This document shows, piece after piece, positions 46,392 to 54,674 of a stretch of DNA of 64,000 nt (within the stretch, counting starts at the first letter, position 1; each line of letters starts with the position of its first letter). Origin of the DNA: Sporosarcina sp. FSL K6-1522. Lineage in GTDB: Bacteria > Bacillota > Bacilli > Bacillales_A > Planococcaceae. Where the stretch lies: positions 2,764,501 to 2,828,500 of the forward strand of contig NZ_CP152019.1 in assembly GCF_038622445.1 (NCBI RefSeq), given 5' to 3'. The notes below the pieces were generated by a model. The model searched no databases. It saw only the letters and a program-made list of their open reading frames with translations, and was not told where the DNA came from. Made by a program: the position numbers and the translations under genes.

Positions 46392-47024
46392 ATGCGTAAA
46401 AAGTTTTTGCTACCATATGTCTTACTTGTAATCCTTATTTTAAGTGCCTGTTCAGGCCCAGGGGGCTTCAAAGCCGACCATGCATATGACATCAAGCCGT
46501 TTGAATTTACAAACCAGCACAACGAAAAAGTCTCCTTGGATGATCTAAAGGGAGAGGTTTGGCTTGCGCAATTTGTTTTTACAAACTGTACAACGGTTTG
46601 TGGACCAATGATGTTCAACATGTCGAAAATTCAGCATGAACTCATTGAAGATGGAGTAGAAGACTATAAAATTGTATCGTTTAGTGTTGATCCAGATTTT
46701 GATACACCAGAAGTATTGCAGACATACTTGGATAGTTATGCGGCAGCTCCAGGGGATGGCGAGCAAAAGTGGGATGAGTCAAAGTGGGAGATGTTAACGG
46801 GTTACACGCAACAGGAAATTGCGGATCTTTCTGCAAAATCATTTAAAATGCCGGTGGCCGCATATCCGGAAACAAGTCCGGAAGCAGGTCAAGTCCTACA
46901 CGGGACTAGTTTTGCTTTAGTCAATCAAGAAGGTAAAGTCGTCAAGACTTATAGTGGAGTAGAAGACGTACCATATGATGACATCGTCAAAGACATGAAG
47001 GCGCTCATTAAAGAAGGTGCTTAA
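46392..47024 (+). CDS. SCO1/SenC family copper chaperone lipoprotein for cytochrome c oxidase
   Basis: This 210-residue lipoprotein has a lipobox LSAC near residue 19. The copper ligands are the CTTVC pair (NCTTVCGPM) and His in VLHGTSF, the complete CxxxC plus His set of SCO proteins. It is a thioredoxin fold that delivers copper to the CuA site, like YpmQ of B. subtilis. GGAGG lies 7 nt before ATG 46392. Its place near ccdA and ccdC groups respiratory-chain assembly genes. Confidence 0.9.
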   Translation: MRKKFLLPYVLLVILILSACSGPGGFKADHAYDIKPFEFTNQHNEKVSLDDLKGEVWLAQFVFTNCTTVCGPMMFNMSKIQHELIEDGVEDYKIVSFSVDPDFDTPEVLQTYLDSYAAAPGDGEQKWDESKWEMLTGYTQQEIADLSAKSFKMPVAAYPETSPEAGQVLHGTSFALVNQEGKVVKTYSGVEDVPYDDIVKDMKALIKEGA

Positions 47025-47061
47025 TCGAGCGAAGCAAGACTGGTATTAACGGAGTGAGAAG

Positions 47062-47727
47062 ATGAAAACACAAAAAAATAAACGATTGTCGATGAAGGCA
47101 AAAGTCGTACTTATTATTTTACTCGTTCCCATTGCGGTAGTCATCTTTACATTGACAGCTATTATTTGGATGGGTATTAAAAATCCAGACCTACTTCAAA
47201 AATCAACGAATACATTGTTAGATTTGCAAGAGCGTCATAGCGGGACAACGATTCCAGAAGAGTATATCCCAATTTATAAAGCGGCTAGTGAGGCGTATGG
47301 TGTTCCATGGACATTGTTGGCGGCACATCACCGTATTGAAACGCGGTTTTCAACAATGGACCCGCTACTGTCACCAGTTGGGGCAGAAGGACACATGCAG
47401 TTTATGCCGTGTACATTTGTGGGTTGGAGTCACCCAAGCTGTGGGGGACTTGGTCAAGGGGACATACCTAAAGTGGATAAGACGAACCCGGAAGTCATTA
47501 AGCAATATGGCGGCTACGGTGTCGATGCGAATGGAGATGGCATTGCCGATCCATACGATATTGAAGATGCCATTTTTAGTACAGCCAATTATCTTGCGAG
47601 AAGCGGCGCTGCTGATGGCGATTACGAAGAAGCCATTTTTGAATACAACCGTAGTGAAAAATACGTGCAAGATGTGCTCGGCTTTTTTAATGAATTCGAG
47701 GCATATCGAATCGAAACAGAACAATAA
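47062..47727 (+). CDS. Membrane-anchored lysozyme-like lytic transglycosylase
   Basis: The 221-residue protein has one N-terminal membrane anchor (about residues 13-36) and a lysozyme-like domain: VPWTLLAAHHRIETRF supplies the likely catalytic Glu, SPVGAEGHMQFMP is the transglycosylase signature, and YDIEDAIFSTANYLARSG and YNRSEKYVQDVL follow. The domain resembles that of CwlT-type hydrolases without the NlpC part. It is probably involved in cell-wall turnover. The start follows GGAGTGAG by a short spacer. A strong terminator overlaps its end. Confidence 0.85.
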   Translation: MKTQKNKRLSMKAKVVLIILLVPIAVVIFTLTAIIWMGIKNPDLLQKSTNTLLDLQERHSGTTIPEEYIPIYKAASEAYGVPWTLLAAHHRIETRFSTMDPLLSPVGAEGHMQFMPCTFVGWSHPSCGGLGQGDIPKVDKTNPEVIKQYGGYGVDANGDGIADPYDIEDAIFSTANYLARSGAADGDYEEAIFEYNRSEKYVQDVLGFFNEFEAYRIETEQ

Positions 47728-47764
47728 AAAGATGGACCCGACATTTTGGGGTCCATCTTTTTTT
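47726..47764. terminator. Bidirectional terminator
   Basis: AAAAAGATGGACCC and GGGTCCATCTTTTT form a 14-bp stem with a 9-nt loop, between convergent genes. Confidence 0.93.
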
Positions 47765-47775
47765 ATGATGTAAAA

Positions 47776-48030
47776 TCAAGTGGCTTTGCGCATGGATCTT
47801 AAAACAAAGCTCACAATAAACACAAGGATAATTGCTCCAATTAAAGCAGGGAAAACGTAGAAATCAGCAACTTTCCACCCCCATGATCCAAGCAACTTTC
47901 CACCAATCCAAGCACCGATAATCCCAGCGATTATATTTCCAACGATGCCGCCCGGGATATCTCTACCTAGAATTAAACTGGCAAGCCAGCCGATAATTCC
48001 ACCGATAATGAGAAACCAAATGAATCCCAT
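47776..48030 (-). CDS. GlsB/YeaQ/YmgE family stress-response membrane protein
   Basis: The 84-residue protein has three hydrophobic segments and the glycine-rich family pattern (GFIWFLIIGGIIGWLASLIL, GGIVGNIIAGIIGAWIGG). B. subtilis YwzA, a member of this family, is a sigma-B-dependent general stress protein. The ATG (cat 48028-48030) has AAAGGAGAT about 9 nt upstream. A sigma-B-like promoter is visible 52 nt upstream. The function is unknown. Confidence 0.88.
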   Translation of the reverse strand: MGFIWFLIIGGIIGWLASLILGRDIPGGIVGNIIAGIIGAWIGGKLLGSWGWKVADFYVFPALIGAIILVFIVSFVLRSMRKAT

Positions 48031-48081
48031 ACTGTCCATCTCCTTTGTGGTCATTCATAATTGCCTCTGTAGTATTTGCCA

Positions 48082-48106
48082 TAACCCTTCTTACAATACT
48101 TTAAAC
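48082..48106 (-). promoter_or_regulatory. Sigma-B-like promoter of the GlsB-family gene
   Basis: On the minus strand GTTTAA (48101-48106) and GGGTTA (48082-48087) are separated by 13 bp. The consensus is GTTTAA-N12-14-GGGTAT, so the -35 is perfect and the -10 matches in four of six positions. The remaining 214 nt to the next gene hold no supported feature. Confidence 0.6.
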
Positions 48107-48320
48107 ATGGAAAACGAAAAAATTACCAAAAAAGTTGAAGCAACAAGGTAGAAGGAAATCTACGATTATTAACTCATTATATGTTGTGCCCCGTCATATG
48201 GTTTTTATGAAGGTCCAACTGTTTGAAGGTGCTGAATAGTTGATTATTTTTGCGTGAAAACAAATATCAGAATATACTTAATAAAGCAGTTGCGTTCACT
48301 TACTGAAAGGAGGAGCTGTT

Positions 48321-49493
48321 TTGGAAGAAGCGGAAGTAGCCTATGTCAATCTTACACGCCCGTTCGCTTGTATCGACTTGGACGCACTAGATCGCAATAT
48401 TGCATTTGTTAATCGAGTTGCAGGTCAAAAAGGGATTCGTATTGCGACAAAATCAGTGCGTTCTATTCAACTTTTACAGTACATAGCGGAACGATTGAAT
48501 CATCCAGTGGGATGGATGACATTTGATCTGCGGGAAACCCATTACCTTCTTGAAAATGGGTTTGATGATTTGTTATTAGGCTATCCGCAATATGAAAAGG
48601 ATGCAGTAGAACGGATTATACCTTTTATCCGTGAAGGTCGAACGGTCATTTTTATGATTGATCGACTAGAGCAGTGGCAATGGTTAGAGTCAATTGGTCA
48701 GGAGCATGCGATTGTGTTTGAAGTTTGTGTGGATTTGAATCTGTCCACTGATTTTAAAATGCTGTATTTTGGGACGAAAAGATCAGCATTACAAACCGTT
48801 GATGATGTGGCGGCGTTAGTGAGAAGCGGTGCTTCATTCACACATACGACAATAATAGGTGTGATGGGGTATGAAGCACAAATTGCAGGAGTAGCGGATT
48901 TGCCAGTAGTCAGTTGGCAAAAGCTGCTCATTAAGCGATTGAAGGCGCTGTCCTATAAAGGGGTGCGCAAGTTTCGTACTGATGCCATTGATCTGATTAG
49001 GAGAGAAATAACGACTCTTCGATTTGTCAATGGTGGTGGTTCAGGTAGTATTGATTTTACGGCTGGAGAGGAGGAAGTGACAGAACTAACAATTGGTTCC
49101 GCTTTTTATTTTCCTGCCCTCTTTTCACGCTATAAAAATTTACCACTTGAACCGGCGGCTATGTTTGCGCTACGTGTAACAAGAAAGCCGGAGCAAGGCG
49201 TAGTCGTTTGTCATGGTGGAGGCTACATTGCATCTGGAGTAACCGGGAGCGATAAAAACCCGATGCCTGTTTGGCCAGCGAATCTATCCTTCTTGAAAAA
49301 TGAAGGTGCCGGTGAAGTGCAAACACCATTGCGAGATCGAGATGATGCCGTACAGATTGGAGATACGGTTTATTTTCGACATGCGAAAGCGGGCGAGTTA
49401 TGTGAACGTTTCCCCGAGCTTCACGCAAGACGGGGAAGCAGATACGAAGGTGCCTATAAAACATATAGGGGGGAAGACGGATGTTTTCTGTAA
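48321..49493 (+). CDS. PLP-dependent amino acid deaminase/aldolase, fold-type III (alanine racemase-like)
   Basis: The 390-residue enzyme has an alanine racemase-type barrel with the PLP Lys in ATKSVRS (near residue 43) and a D-serine-dehydratase-like C-terminal domain whose FRHAKAGELCERF segment carries the His and Cys zinc ligands. Homologs act on D-amino acids or 3-hydroxyamino acids. The TTG start has AAAGGAGG upstream. It overlaps the lactone oxidase gene by 13 nt, so the two act together. The substrate is not known. Confidence 0.78.
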   Translation: MEEAEVAYVNLTRPFACIDLDALDRNIAFVNRVAGQKGIRIATKSVRSIQLLQYIAERLNHPVGWMTFDLRETHYLLENGFDDLLLGYPQYEKDAVERIIPFIREGRTVIFMIDRLEQWQWLESIGQEHAIVFEVCVDLNLSTDFKMLYFGTKRSALQTVDDVAALVRSGASFTHTTIIGVMGYEAQIAGVADLPVVSWQKLLIKRLKALSYKGVRKFRTDAIDLIRREITTLRFVNGGGSGSIDFTAGEEEVTELTIGSAFYFPALFSRYKNLPLEPAAMFALRVTRKPEQGVVVCHGGGYIASGVTGSDKNPMPVWPANLSFLKNEGAGEVQTPLRDRDDAVQIGDTVYFRHAKAGELCERFPELHARRGSRYEGAYKTYRGEDGCFL

Positions 49494-50803
49494 ATGTTCC
49501 GAACAAAGGCGTAAAGTGGACCAATTGGGCTCAAAATGAGCAAGCTATTCCAGATTATTTTCATTACCCCAAAAGCATTGGTGATATCCAAGATACTGTC
49601 AATAGTTGTCGAATCCGTGGCACTTCTCTCCGTGTAATAGGCGCAGCTCATTCTTTTAGTCCCGTGGCAAAACCTGAAAGTGATGCGATGTCGCTCGATT
49701 ATTTACGGGGTCTGATTTCCTATGACAGCGAAGCAATGGAAGCGACATTGTGGGCAGGTACCTATTTGTATGAAGCAGCGTCGTTTTTGGCTGCAGTTGG
49801 TATGGGGCTTGAAAATATGGGTGATATTCAACAGCAAACCATTGCGGGAGCTATTAGTACAGGTACGCATGGAACAGGGATTACCTTGGGGTCGCTATCA
49901 AACCAAATTGTTGCTTGGACATGGATAGATGGAAAAGGAGCTGTTCGTCACCATCGAAGAGGTGATGACGAACTATCAAAGGCTTTGAGTCTATCACTTG
50001 GTATGCTTGGTGTTTTAGTGGATGTGACGATACGTACAGTGCCACTGTATAGTTTGCAAGTGACAAGTGCTATCTATTCATTCGATGAAGCACTTGCTGC
50101 ATGGGCATCCGATATCCGTGCGAATAGGCACTTTGAATGGTTTTACTTCCCAGGTACAGATACCGTTCAAGTAAAGAAAACGAATCAGATTCCACTTGCG
50201 AAGCAAACAATCCAGTCAAAAGCGCTCGATTTTGTGAAAAATGGACTTGTTGAAACAGCTGGTTTTAAAGCTATTTCGGAAGTTTGTCGCATGAAACCAG
50301 GGTTATCTCGCAAAATGACCCATTTTTCCGCAAAAAGTATCCCAACGGGCTCCAGAGCCGGTATGTACTATGAAATATTCCCTTCTCCGAGATTGGTCAA
50401 GTTTACGGAAACAGAGTATGCCATTCCTTTAGCTGCATTTGAAGCATGTATCCAAGAAATTCATGCCTTTTTATATGCCCATCCATTTTATGTTCATTTT
50501 CCAATCGAGTGCCGGGTTACGGCTGGAGAAGATGCTTTTCTGAGCCCAACGCGAGGAGAGGAAACAGCTTATCTTGCGTTCCATATGTATAAAGGCATGG
50601 ACGACGGCCCATATTTCAAATGGGTTCATAACATGATGTCGAAATATGGCGGACGACCGCATTTTGGAAAGAAAAATGATTTAACACAAGAAAAGCTACA
50701 AAGACTTTATCCTGATCTCGACCGTTTTCTAACAATCCAGGAACAGTGCGATTCGAATGGCATTTTTATGACGAACTACTTCAAGTCTATTTTTAGTTTG
50801 TAA
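49481..50803 (+). CDS. FAD-dependent sugar-lactone oxidase (D-arabinono-1,4-lactone oxidase family)
   Basis: This 440-residue VAO-fold flavoprotein starts with WTNWAQNEQAIP, followed by the FAD-binding PP-loop RVIGAAHSFSPVA, whose His is the usual covalent FAD site, and GAISTGTHGTGITLGSLS. The C-terminal domain contains FPIECRVTAGEDAFLSP and RPHFGKKN, typical of the aldonolactone oxidases, and ends NGIFMTNYF. It oxidises a sugar lactone or polyol with oxygen, releasing peroxide. It is translationally coupled to the upstream PLP enzyme. Confidence 0.82.
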   Translation: MFSVNVPNKGVKWTNWAQNEQAIPDYFHYPKSIGDIQDTVNSCRIRGTSLRVIGAAHSFSPVAKPESDAMSLDYLRGLISYDSEAMEATLWAGTYLYEAASFLAAVGMGLENMGDIQQQTIAGAISTGTHGTGITLGSLSNQIVAWTWIDGKGAVRHHRRGDDELSKALSLSLGMLGVLVDVTIRTVPLYSLQVTSAIYSFDEALAAWASDIRANRHFEWFYFPGTDTVQVKKTNQIPLAKQTIQSKALDFVKNGLVETAGFKAISEVCRMKPGLSRKMTHFSAKSIPTGSRAGMYYEIFPSPRLVKFTETEYAIPLAAFEACIQEIHAFLYAHPFYVHFPIECRVTAGEDAFLSPTRGEETAYLAFHMYKGMDDGPYFKWVHNMMSKYGGRPHFGKKNDLTQEKLQRLYPDLDRFLTIQEQCDSNGIFMTNYFKSIFSL

Positions 50804-50830
50804 AGAGCTATCTTATGCGTAAAACGGGTC

Positions 50831-50845
50831 ATAACAATAACTTAT
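50831..50845. promoter_or_regulatory. CcpC-type dyad upstream of aconitase
   Basis: ATAA-CAATAAC-TTAT matches the ATAA-N7-TTAT dyad bound by CcpC. Its centre (50838) is 66 bp before the predicted transcript start. A half-site TTAT (50874-50877) lies at about -27 to -30. These are the two positions known for the B. subtilis citB promoter. Confidence 0.75.
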
Positions 50846-50868
50846 GGAAGACTATAATTTTAATGTAT

Positions 50869-50897
50869 TTTACTTATGTGCATTGGTATTATATGAT
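50869..50897 (+). promoter_or_regulatory. Sigma-A promoter of aconitase
   Basis: TTTACT (50869-50874) and TATGAT (50892-50897) are 17 bp apart, predicting a start near 50904. The CcpC half-site overlaps the -35 box, which suits repression in the absence of citrate. Confidence 0.7.
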
Positions 50898-50967
50898 GAA
50901 CTAGAGAAAAGACGCTTAATTATAGCCTTTTCAGTAGTTTTTAGTAGAATGAAGGAGGATTTTAGCA

Positions 50968-53682
50968 ATGGCAAAAAGCAACTTACACAACAGCCGCAAG
51001 TCATTCGAATTGAACGGGAAGACGTATAACTATTACCGTCTTGCTGCACTCGAAGAGGCCGGCATCGCGAACATTTCTAGACTGCCTTATTCAGTCAAAG
51101 TGCTACTTGAATCCGTCCTGCGCCAGCATGACGGCTATGTAATCAAAGACGATCACGTCGAAAATCTGGCAAAATGGGGTAAGGATGCTGACGCTGATGC
51201 GGAAGTACCGTTCAAACCTTCACGTGTTATCTTACAAGACTTCACAGGAGTACCTGTTGTTGTTGACCTTGCTGCGCTTCGTTCAGCAATGGCGAAAATG
51301 GGTGGAGACCCTGACAAAATTAACCCTGAAATTCCAGTTGACCTAGTTATTGACCACTCTGTACAAGTAGACCGCTACGGAACACTTGATGCATTGCAAA
51401 AAAATATGGAGCTTGAGTTCGAGCGTAACGCAGAACGTTATCAGTTCCTAAGCTGGGCACAAAAAGCATACGACAACTACCGTGCAGTACCACCTGCAAC
51501 AGGTATTGTTCACCAAGTTAACCTTGAGTACTTGGCAAACGTTGTGCATGCTGTTGAAAACGAAGATGGCACATTCGAAACGTACCCAGATACACTTGTT
51601 GGAACAGACTCTCATACAACAATGATTAACGGTATCGGTGTTCTTGGATGGGGCGTCGGTGGTATCGAAGCTGAAGCAGGTATGCTTGGACAACCTTCAT
51701 ACTTCCCAATTCCAGAAGTTATCGGTGTAAAACTAGTTGGCGAACTACCAAACGGTACAACAGCAACAGACCTTGCACTTAAAGTGACACAAACACTTCG
51801 TGCACATGGCGTTGTTGGTAAATTCGTTGAGTTCTTCGGACCAGGCGTTTCTAAATTACCACTTGCAGACCGTGCAACAATTGCAAACATGGCACCAGAA
51901 TACGGTGCAACTTGTGGTTTCTTCCCAGTCGACGAAGAAGCACTTAACTATATGCGCTTAACAGGCCGTGAAGAAGAGAACATCCAAGTTGTTAAACAAT
52001 ATTTGATTGAAAACGACATGTTCTTCACAGTTGACAACGAAGATCCGACATACACAGACGTTGTTGAAATCGACCTTTCTCAAATCGTAGCAAACCTTGC
52101 AGGACCAAAACGTCCACAAGATATGATTCCTTTGACAGAAATGCAAAGCGCGTTCAAAGACGCAGTTGTTGCACCTGAAGGGAACCAAGGTTTCGGTTTC
52201 ACACCGAAAGAGCTTGAAAAAACAGCGACTGTTAACTTTGAAGATGGACGTTCTGTTGATATTCAAACAGGTTCACTTGCGATTGCGGCCATTACTTCAT
52301 GTACAAACACATCTAACCCATATGTTATGTTAGGTGCTGGTCTTGTTGCGAAAAAAGCTGTCGAAAAAGGGCTTACGCCACCAGCTTACGTGAAAACGTC
52401 ACTCGCACCAGGTTCAAAAGTTGTAACAGGCTACTTGAAAGATTCTGGTTTGGATGCTTACCTAGATCAAATCGGCTTCACGACAGTAGGTTACGGTTGT
52501 ACGACATGTATCGGTAACTCAGGTCCGCTTCTTCCAGAAATCGAAAAAGCGATCATGGACAGCGATATGCTTATGTCATCAGTACTTTCGGGTAACCGTA
52601 ACTTTGAAGGACGTATTCACCCACTTGTGAAAGCAAACTACTTGGCTTCACCGCCACTTGTTGTTGCTTATGCACTTGCTGGAACAGTGGATATTGACTT
52701 CGAAAAAGACCCAATTGGTCAGGACAAAGACGGCAATAACGTCTTCTTTAAAGACATTTGGCCAACAACGGAAGAAGTTCAAGCAGTTGTTCACGCAACA
52801 GTTACACCTGAATTATTCCGTAAAGAATACGCACGCGTATTCACTGAGAACGAAGCATGGAATGCAATCGAAACAACAGACGAAGCATTGTATGATTTCG
52901 ATGAAAGCTCAACATATATCCAAAACCCACCGTTCTTTGAAGGTCTTGCAAAAGAACCTGCTGACATTGGAGCACTTTCAGGACTTCGTGTCATTGGTAA
53001 ATTCGGCGATTCCATCACAACGGATCATATTTCACCAGCGGGCGCGATTGGTAAAGATACACCTGCAGGGAAATACTTGCTTGACAATGGCGTAAGCCCA
53101 CGTTTCTTCAACTCTTATGGTTCACGTCGTGGGAACCATGAAGTGATGATGCGCGGTACATTCGCTAACATTCGTATTCGTAACCAAATTGCAAAAGGTA
53201 CAGAAGGTGGATTCACAACGTACTGGCCAACAAAAGAAATCATGCCGATCTATGATGCAGCTATGAAGTATCAAGAAGACGGTACAGGTCTTGCAATTAT
53301 TACTGGTAAAGACTATGGAATGGGCTCTTCACGTGACTGGGCTGCGAAAGGTACATCCCTTCTAGGCATTAAAACAGTTATCGCGGAAAGCTACGAACGT
53401 ATTCACCGTTCAAACCTTGTGATGATGGGCGTTCTACCACTTCAATTCTTGAATGGTGACAGTGCTGAATCACTTGGCTTAACAGGTGAAGAAGCGATTA
53501 GCGTTAACATCGCAGAAGGCGTAAAACCACGCGATATTCTAAAAGTAACAGCAACTGCAACAGACGGTTCTGTGAAAGAATTTGACGTGCTTGCACGTTT
53601 CGACTCTGAAGTTGAAGTTGACTACTACCGTCACGGTGGAATCCTGCAAATGGTTCTTCGTGATAAAATGAAAACCAACTAA
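50968..53682 (+). CDS. acnA: Aconitate hydratase (aconitase)
   Basis: This TCA-cycle enzyme interconverts citrate and isocitrate and, in Bacillus, also binds RNA when iron is low. The 904 residues are normal for AcnA. The iron-sulfur Cys are in SCTNTSNP (one) and [13 protein letters not shown] (two), and the swivel domain at the C-terminus has [12 protein letters not shown] and [18 protein letters not shown] lies a short spacer before the ATG. The gene is in a single transcription unit with a CcpC-type promoter and its own terminator. Confidence 0.96.
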   Translation: MAKSNLHNSRKSFELNGKTYNYYRLAALEEAGIANISRLPYSVKVLLESVLRQHDGYVIKDDHVENLAKWGKDADADAEVPFKPSRVILQDFTGVPVVVDLAALRSAMAKMGGDPDKINPEIPVDLVIDHSVQVDRYGTLDALQKNMELEFERNAERYQFLSWAQKAYDNYRAVPPATGIVHQVNLEYLANVVHAVENEDGTFETYPDTLVGTDSHTTMINGIGVLGWGVGGIEAEAGMLGQPSYFPIPEVIGVKLVGELPNGTTATDLALKVTQTLRAHGVVGKFVEFFGPGVSKLPLADRATIANMAPEYGATCGFFPVDEEALNYMRLTGREEENIQVVKQYLIENDMFFTVDNEDPTYTDVVEIDLSQIVANLAGPKRPQDMIPLTEMQSAFKDAVVAPEGNQGFGFTPKELEKTATVNFEDGRSVDIQTGSLAIAAITSCTNTSNPYVMLGAGLVAKKAVEKGLTPPAYVKTSLAPGSKVVTGYLKDSGLDAYLDQIGFTTVGYGCTTCIGNSGPLLPEIEKAIMDSDMLMSSVLSGNRNFEGRIHPLVKANYLASPPLVVAYALAGTVDIDFEKDPIGQDKDGNNVFFKDIWPTTEEVQAVVHATVTPELFRKEYARVFTENEAWNAIETTDEALYDFDESSTYIQNPPFFEGLAKEPADIGALSGLRVIGKFGDSITTDHISPAGAIGKDTPAGKYLLDNGVSPRFFNSYGSRRGNHEVMMRGTFANIRIRNQIAKGTEGGFTTYWPTKEIMPIYDAAMKYQEDGTGLAIITGKDYGMGSSRDWAAKGTSLLGIKTVIAESYERIHRSNLVMMGVLPLQFLNGDSAESLGLTGEEAISVNIAEGVKPRDILKVTATATDGSVKEFDVLARFDSEVEVDYYRHGGILQMVLRDKMKTN

Positions 53683-53688
53683 TCTTTA

Positions 53689-53727
53689 AGAAGGGTGTCC
53701 GATATGATCGGGCACCCTTCTATTATT
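53689..53727 (+). terminator. Terminator of aconitase
   Basis: AGAAGGGTG-T-CCGAT and ATCGG-G-CACCCTTCT form a 15-bp stem with a 3-nt loop, followed by ATTATTT. Confidence 0.85.
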
Positions 53728-53799
53728 TAAGGGTAAACATAGCCTTCCAACAGCTTTTTGAACATTCTTTTTGTATAATAAACATTGAGGTGATAGCAA

Positions 53800-54225
53800 T
53801 TGTATATAAGTGAAAAGAAAATTGAAATTAGGTATGCGGAAACCGATCAAATGGGTGTCGTCTACCATGCGAATTATTTAGTATGGATGGAAATTGGACG
53901 GACGAATTTAATTGAAAGTCTTGGGTTTACATACGCTGGGCTTGAGGCAGACGGCTATTTGTCGCCTGTGACGGACATCTCTATCCAATACAAAGCGGCG
54001 ATGAAATACGGGCAGAAGGCCACTGTACGTACGTGGATTGAGTCACATGGGAAATTACGCACGACATATGGCTATGAAATTCTCCATGAAGACGGAAAAG
54101 TTGCTGCAACTGGTACTTCGGAACATGTAGTCGTAAAGAAAGAGACTTTCCGTCCGGTTTCCCTACAGAAAATTGCCCCTGAATGGGATGCGAAATATGT
54201 AGAAATTCAGCGAGTGACGAACTAA
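53800..54225 (+). CDS. yneP: Hotdog-fold acyl-CoA thioesterase (YneP-like)
   Basis: A 141-residue 4-hydroxybenzoyl-CoA thioesterase-family protein. The family block YAETDQMGVVYHANYLVWMEIGRTNLIE (abbreviated: catalytic Asp in ETDQMG, then YHANY) is present, followed by DISIQYKAAMKYGQ. The length and opening match YneP, which is also the neighbour of citB in B. subtilis. The TTG start has GAGGTGAT upstream. A perfect TATAAT at 53774-53779 suggests its own promoter, although the -35 is weak. Its stop overlaps the next start (TAATG). Confidence 0.88.
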   Translation: MYISEKKIEIRYAETDQMGVVYHANYLVWMEIGRTNLIESLGFTYAGLEADGYLSPVTDISIQYKAAMKYGQKATVRTWIESHGKLRTTYGYEILHEDGKVAATGTSEHVVVKKETFRPVSLQKIAPEWDAKYVEIQRVTN

Positions 54226-54542
54226 TGGCATTCGGCATTAAACGTGATGAGCTTGTTGCATGGAAGAAAGCCGTAGCGAACGGTGAAATCGTATTTTTGA
54301 CGCATTACTGGTTAGATGATCGTTTTCCAGGGTGTAACACAGTCACAAAAGCAGGCTGTGCAGATATTGATAAACTTGTTGAATGGGGTAAACAATACGG
54401 GTTAAAGCGTGAGTGGATTGATATGCGAGATCATTATCCACACTTCGACCTATTTGGTCAGCATGAACGCAGTATTTTAGAACACGAAGGCTTAATCGAT
54501 CAGTTGGAACGATTCGCCCCCATCAAAAAGCGTAAGGCGTAG
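54225..54542 (+). CDS. YneQ-like conserved hypothetical protein
   Basis: A 105-residue cytosolic protein with LTHYWLDDRFPGCNTVTKAGC, LVEWGKQYGLKREWIDMR and YPHFDLFG. The pattern and the position after YneP resemble YneQ of B. subtilis, an uncharacterised protein. The start ATG at 54225 overlaps the thioesterase stop, so the pair is coupled. A longer frame beginning at 54183 overlaps yneP and is unlikely. No catalytic motif is recognised. Confidence 0.75.
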   Translation: MAFGIKRDELVAWKKAVANGEIVFLTHYWLDDRFPGCNTVTKAGCADIDKLVEWGKQYGLKREWIDMRDHYPHFDLFGQHERSILEHEGLIDQLERFAPIKKRKA

Positions 54543-54563
54543 AGCCTTATGCTTTTTTTGATG
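54521..54563 (+). terminator. Terminator overlapping the end of the yneQ-like gene
   Basis: CATCAAAAAGC-G-TAAGGC and GCCTTA-T-GCTTTTTTTGATG form a long stem with a 5-nt loop and a T-run. Confidence 0.9.
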
Positions 54564-54620
54564 AAGTCAATTTAGCCTAGACCCAATACATGTACATTGC
54601 ATAATCATAAAGGGAGGCCA

Positions 54621-54674
54621 ATGTCTTTACTTCTGGAAGGTGAAGTGGAAAATGGAGTCTATCCTATTTATTGA
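54621..54674 (+). CDS. Possible 17-codon leader peptide overlapping the ATP-grasp start
   Basis: ATG 54621 has the best ribosome binding site here (AAAGGGAGG at 54609-54617). It opens a frame reading MSLLLEGEVENGVYPIY that ends with TGA at 54672-54674, inside the ATP-grasp gene. The ATP-grasp start at 54652 lies within it in another frame with only AAGGTG upstream. It may couple or limit translation of the ligase, or be fortuitous. Confidence 0.35.
   Translation: MSLLLEGEVENGVYPIY

Noticed and set aside
48103..48150. Short frame MENEKITKKVEATR in the intergenic region
   Set aside because: No ribosome binding site precedes it, and the sigma-B-like promoter on the other strand overlaps it.
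54183..54224. Longer start for the yneQ-like gene
   Set aside because: The extension lies inside yneP and has no ribosome binding site; the TAATG overlap start fits better.
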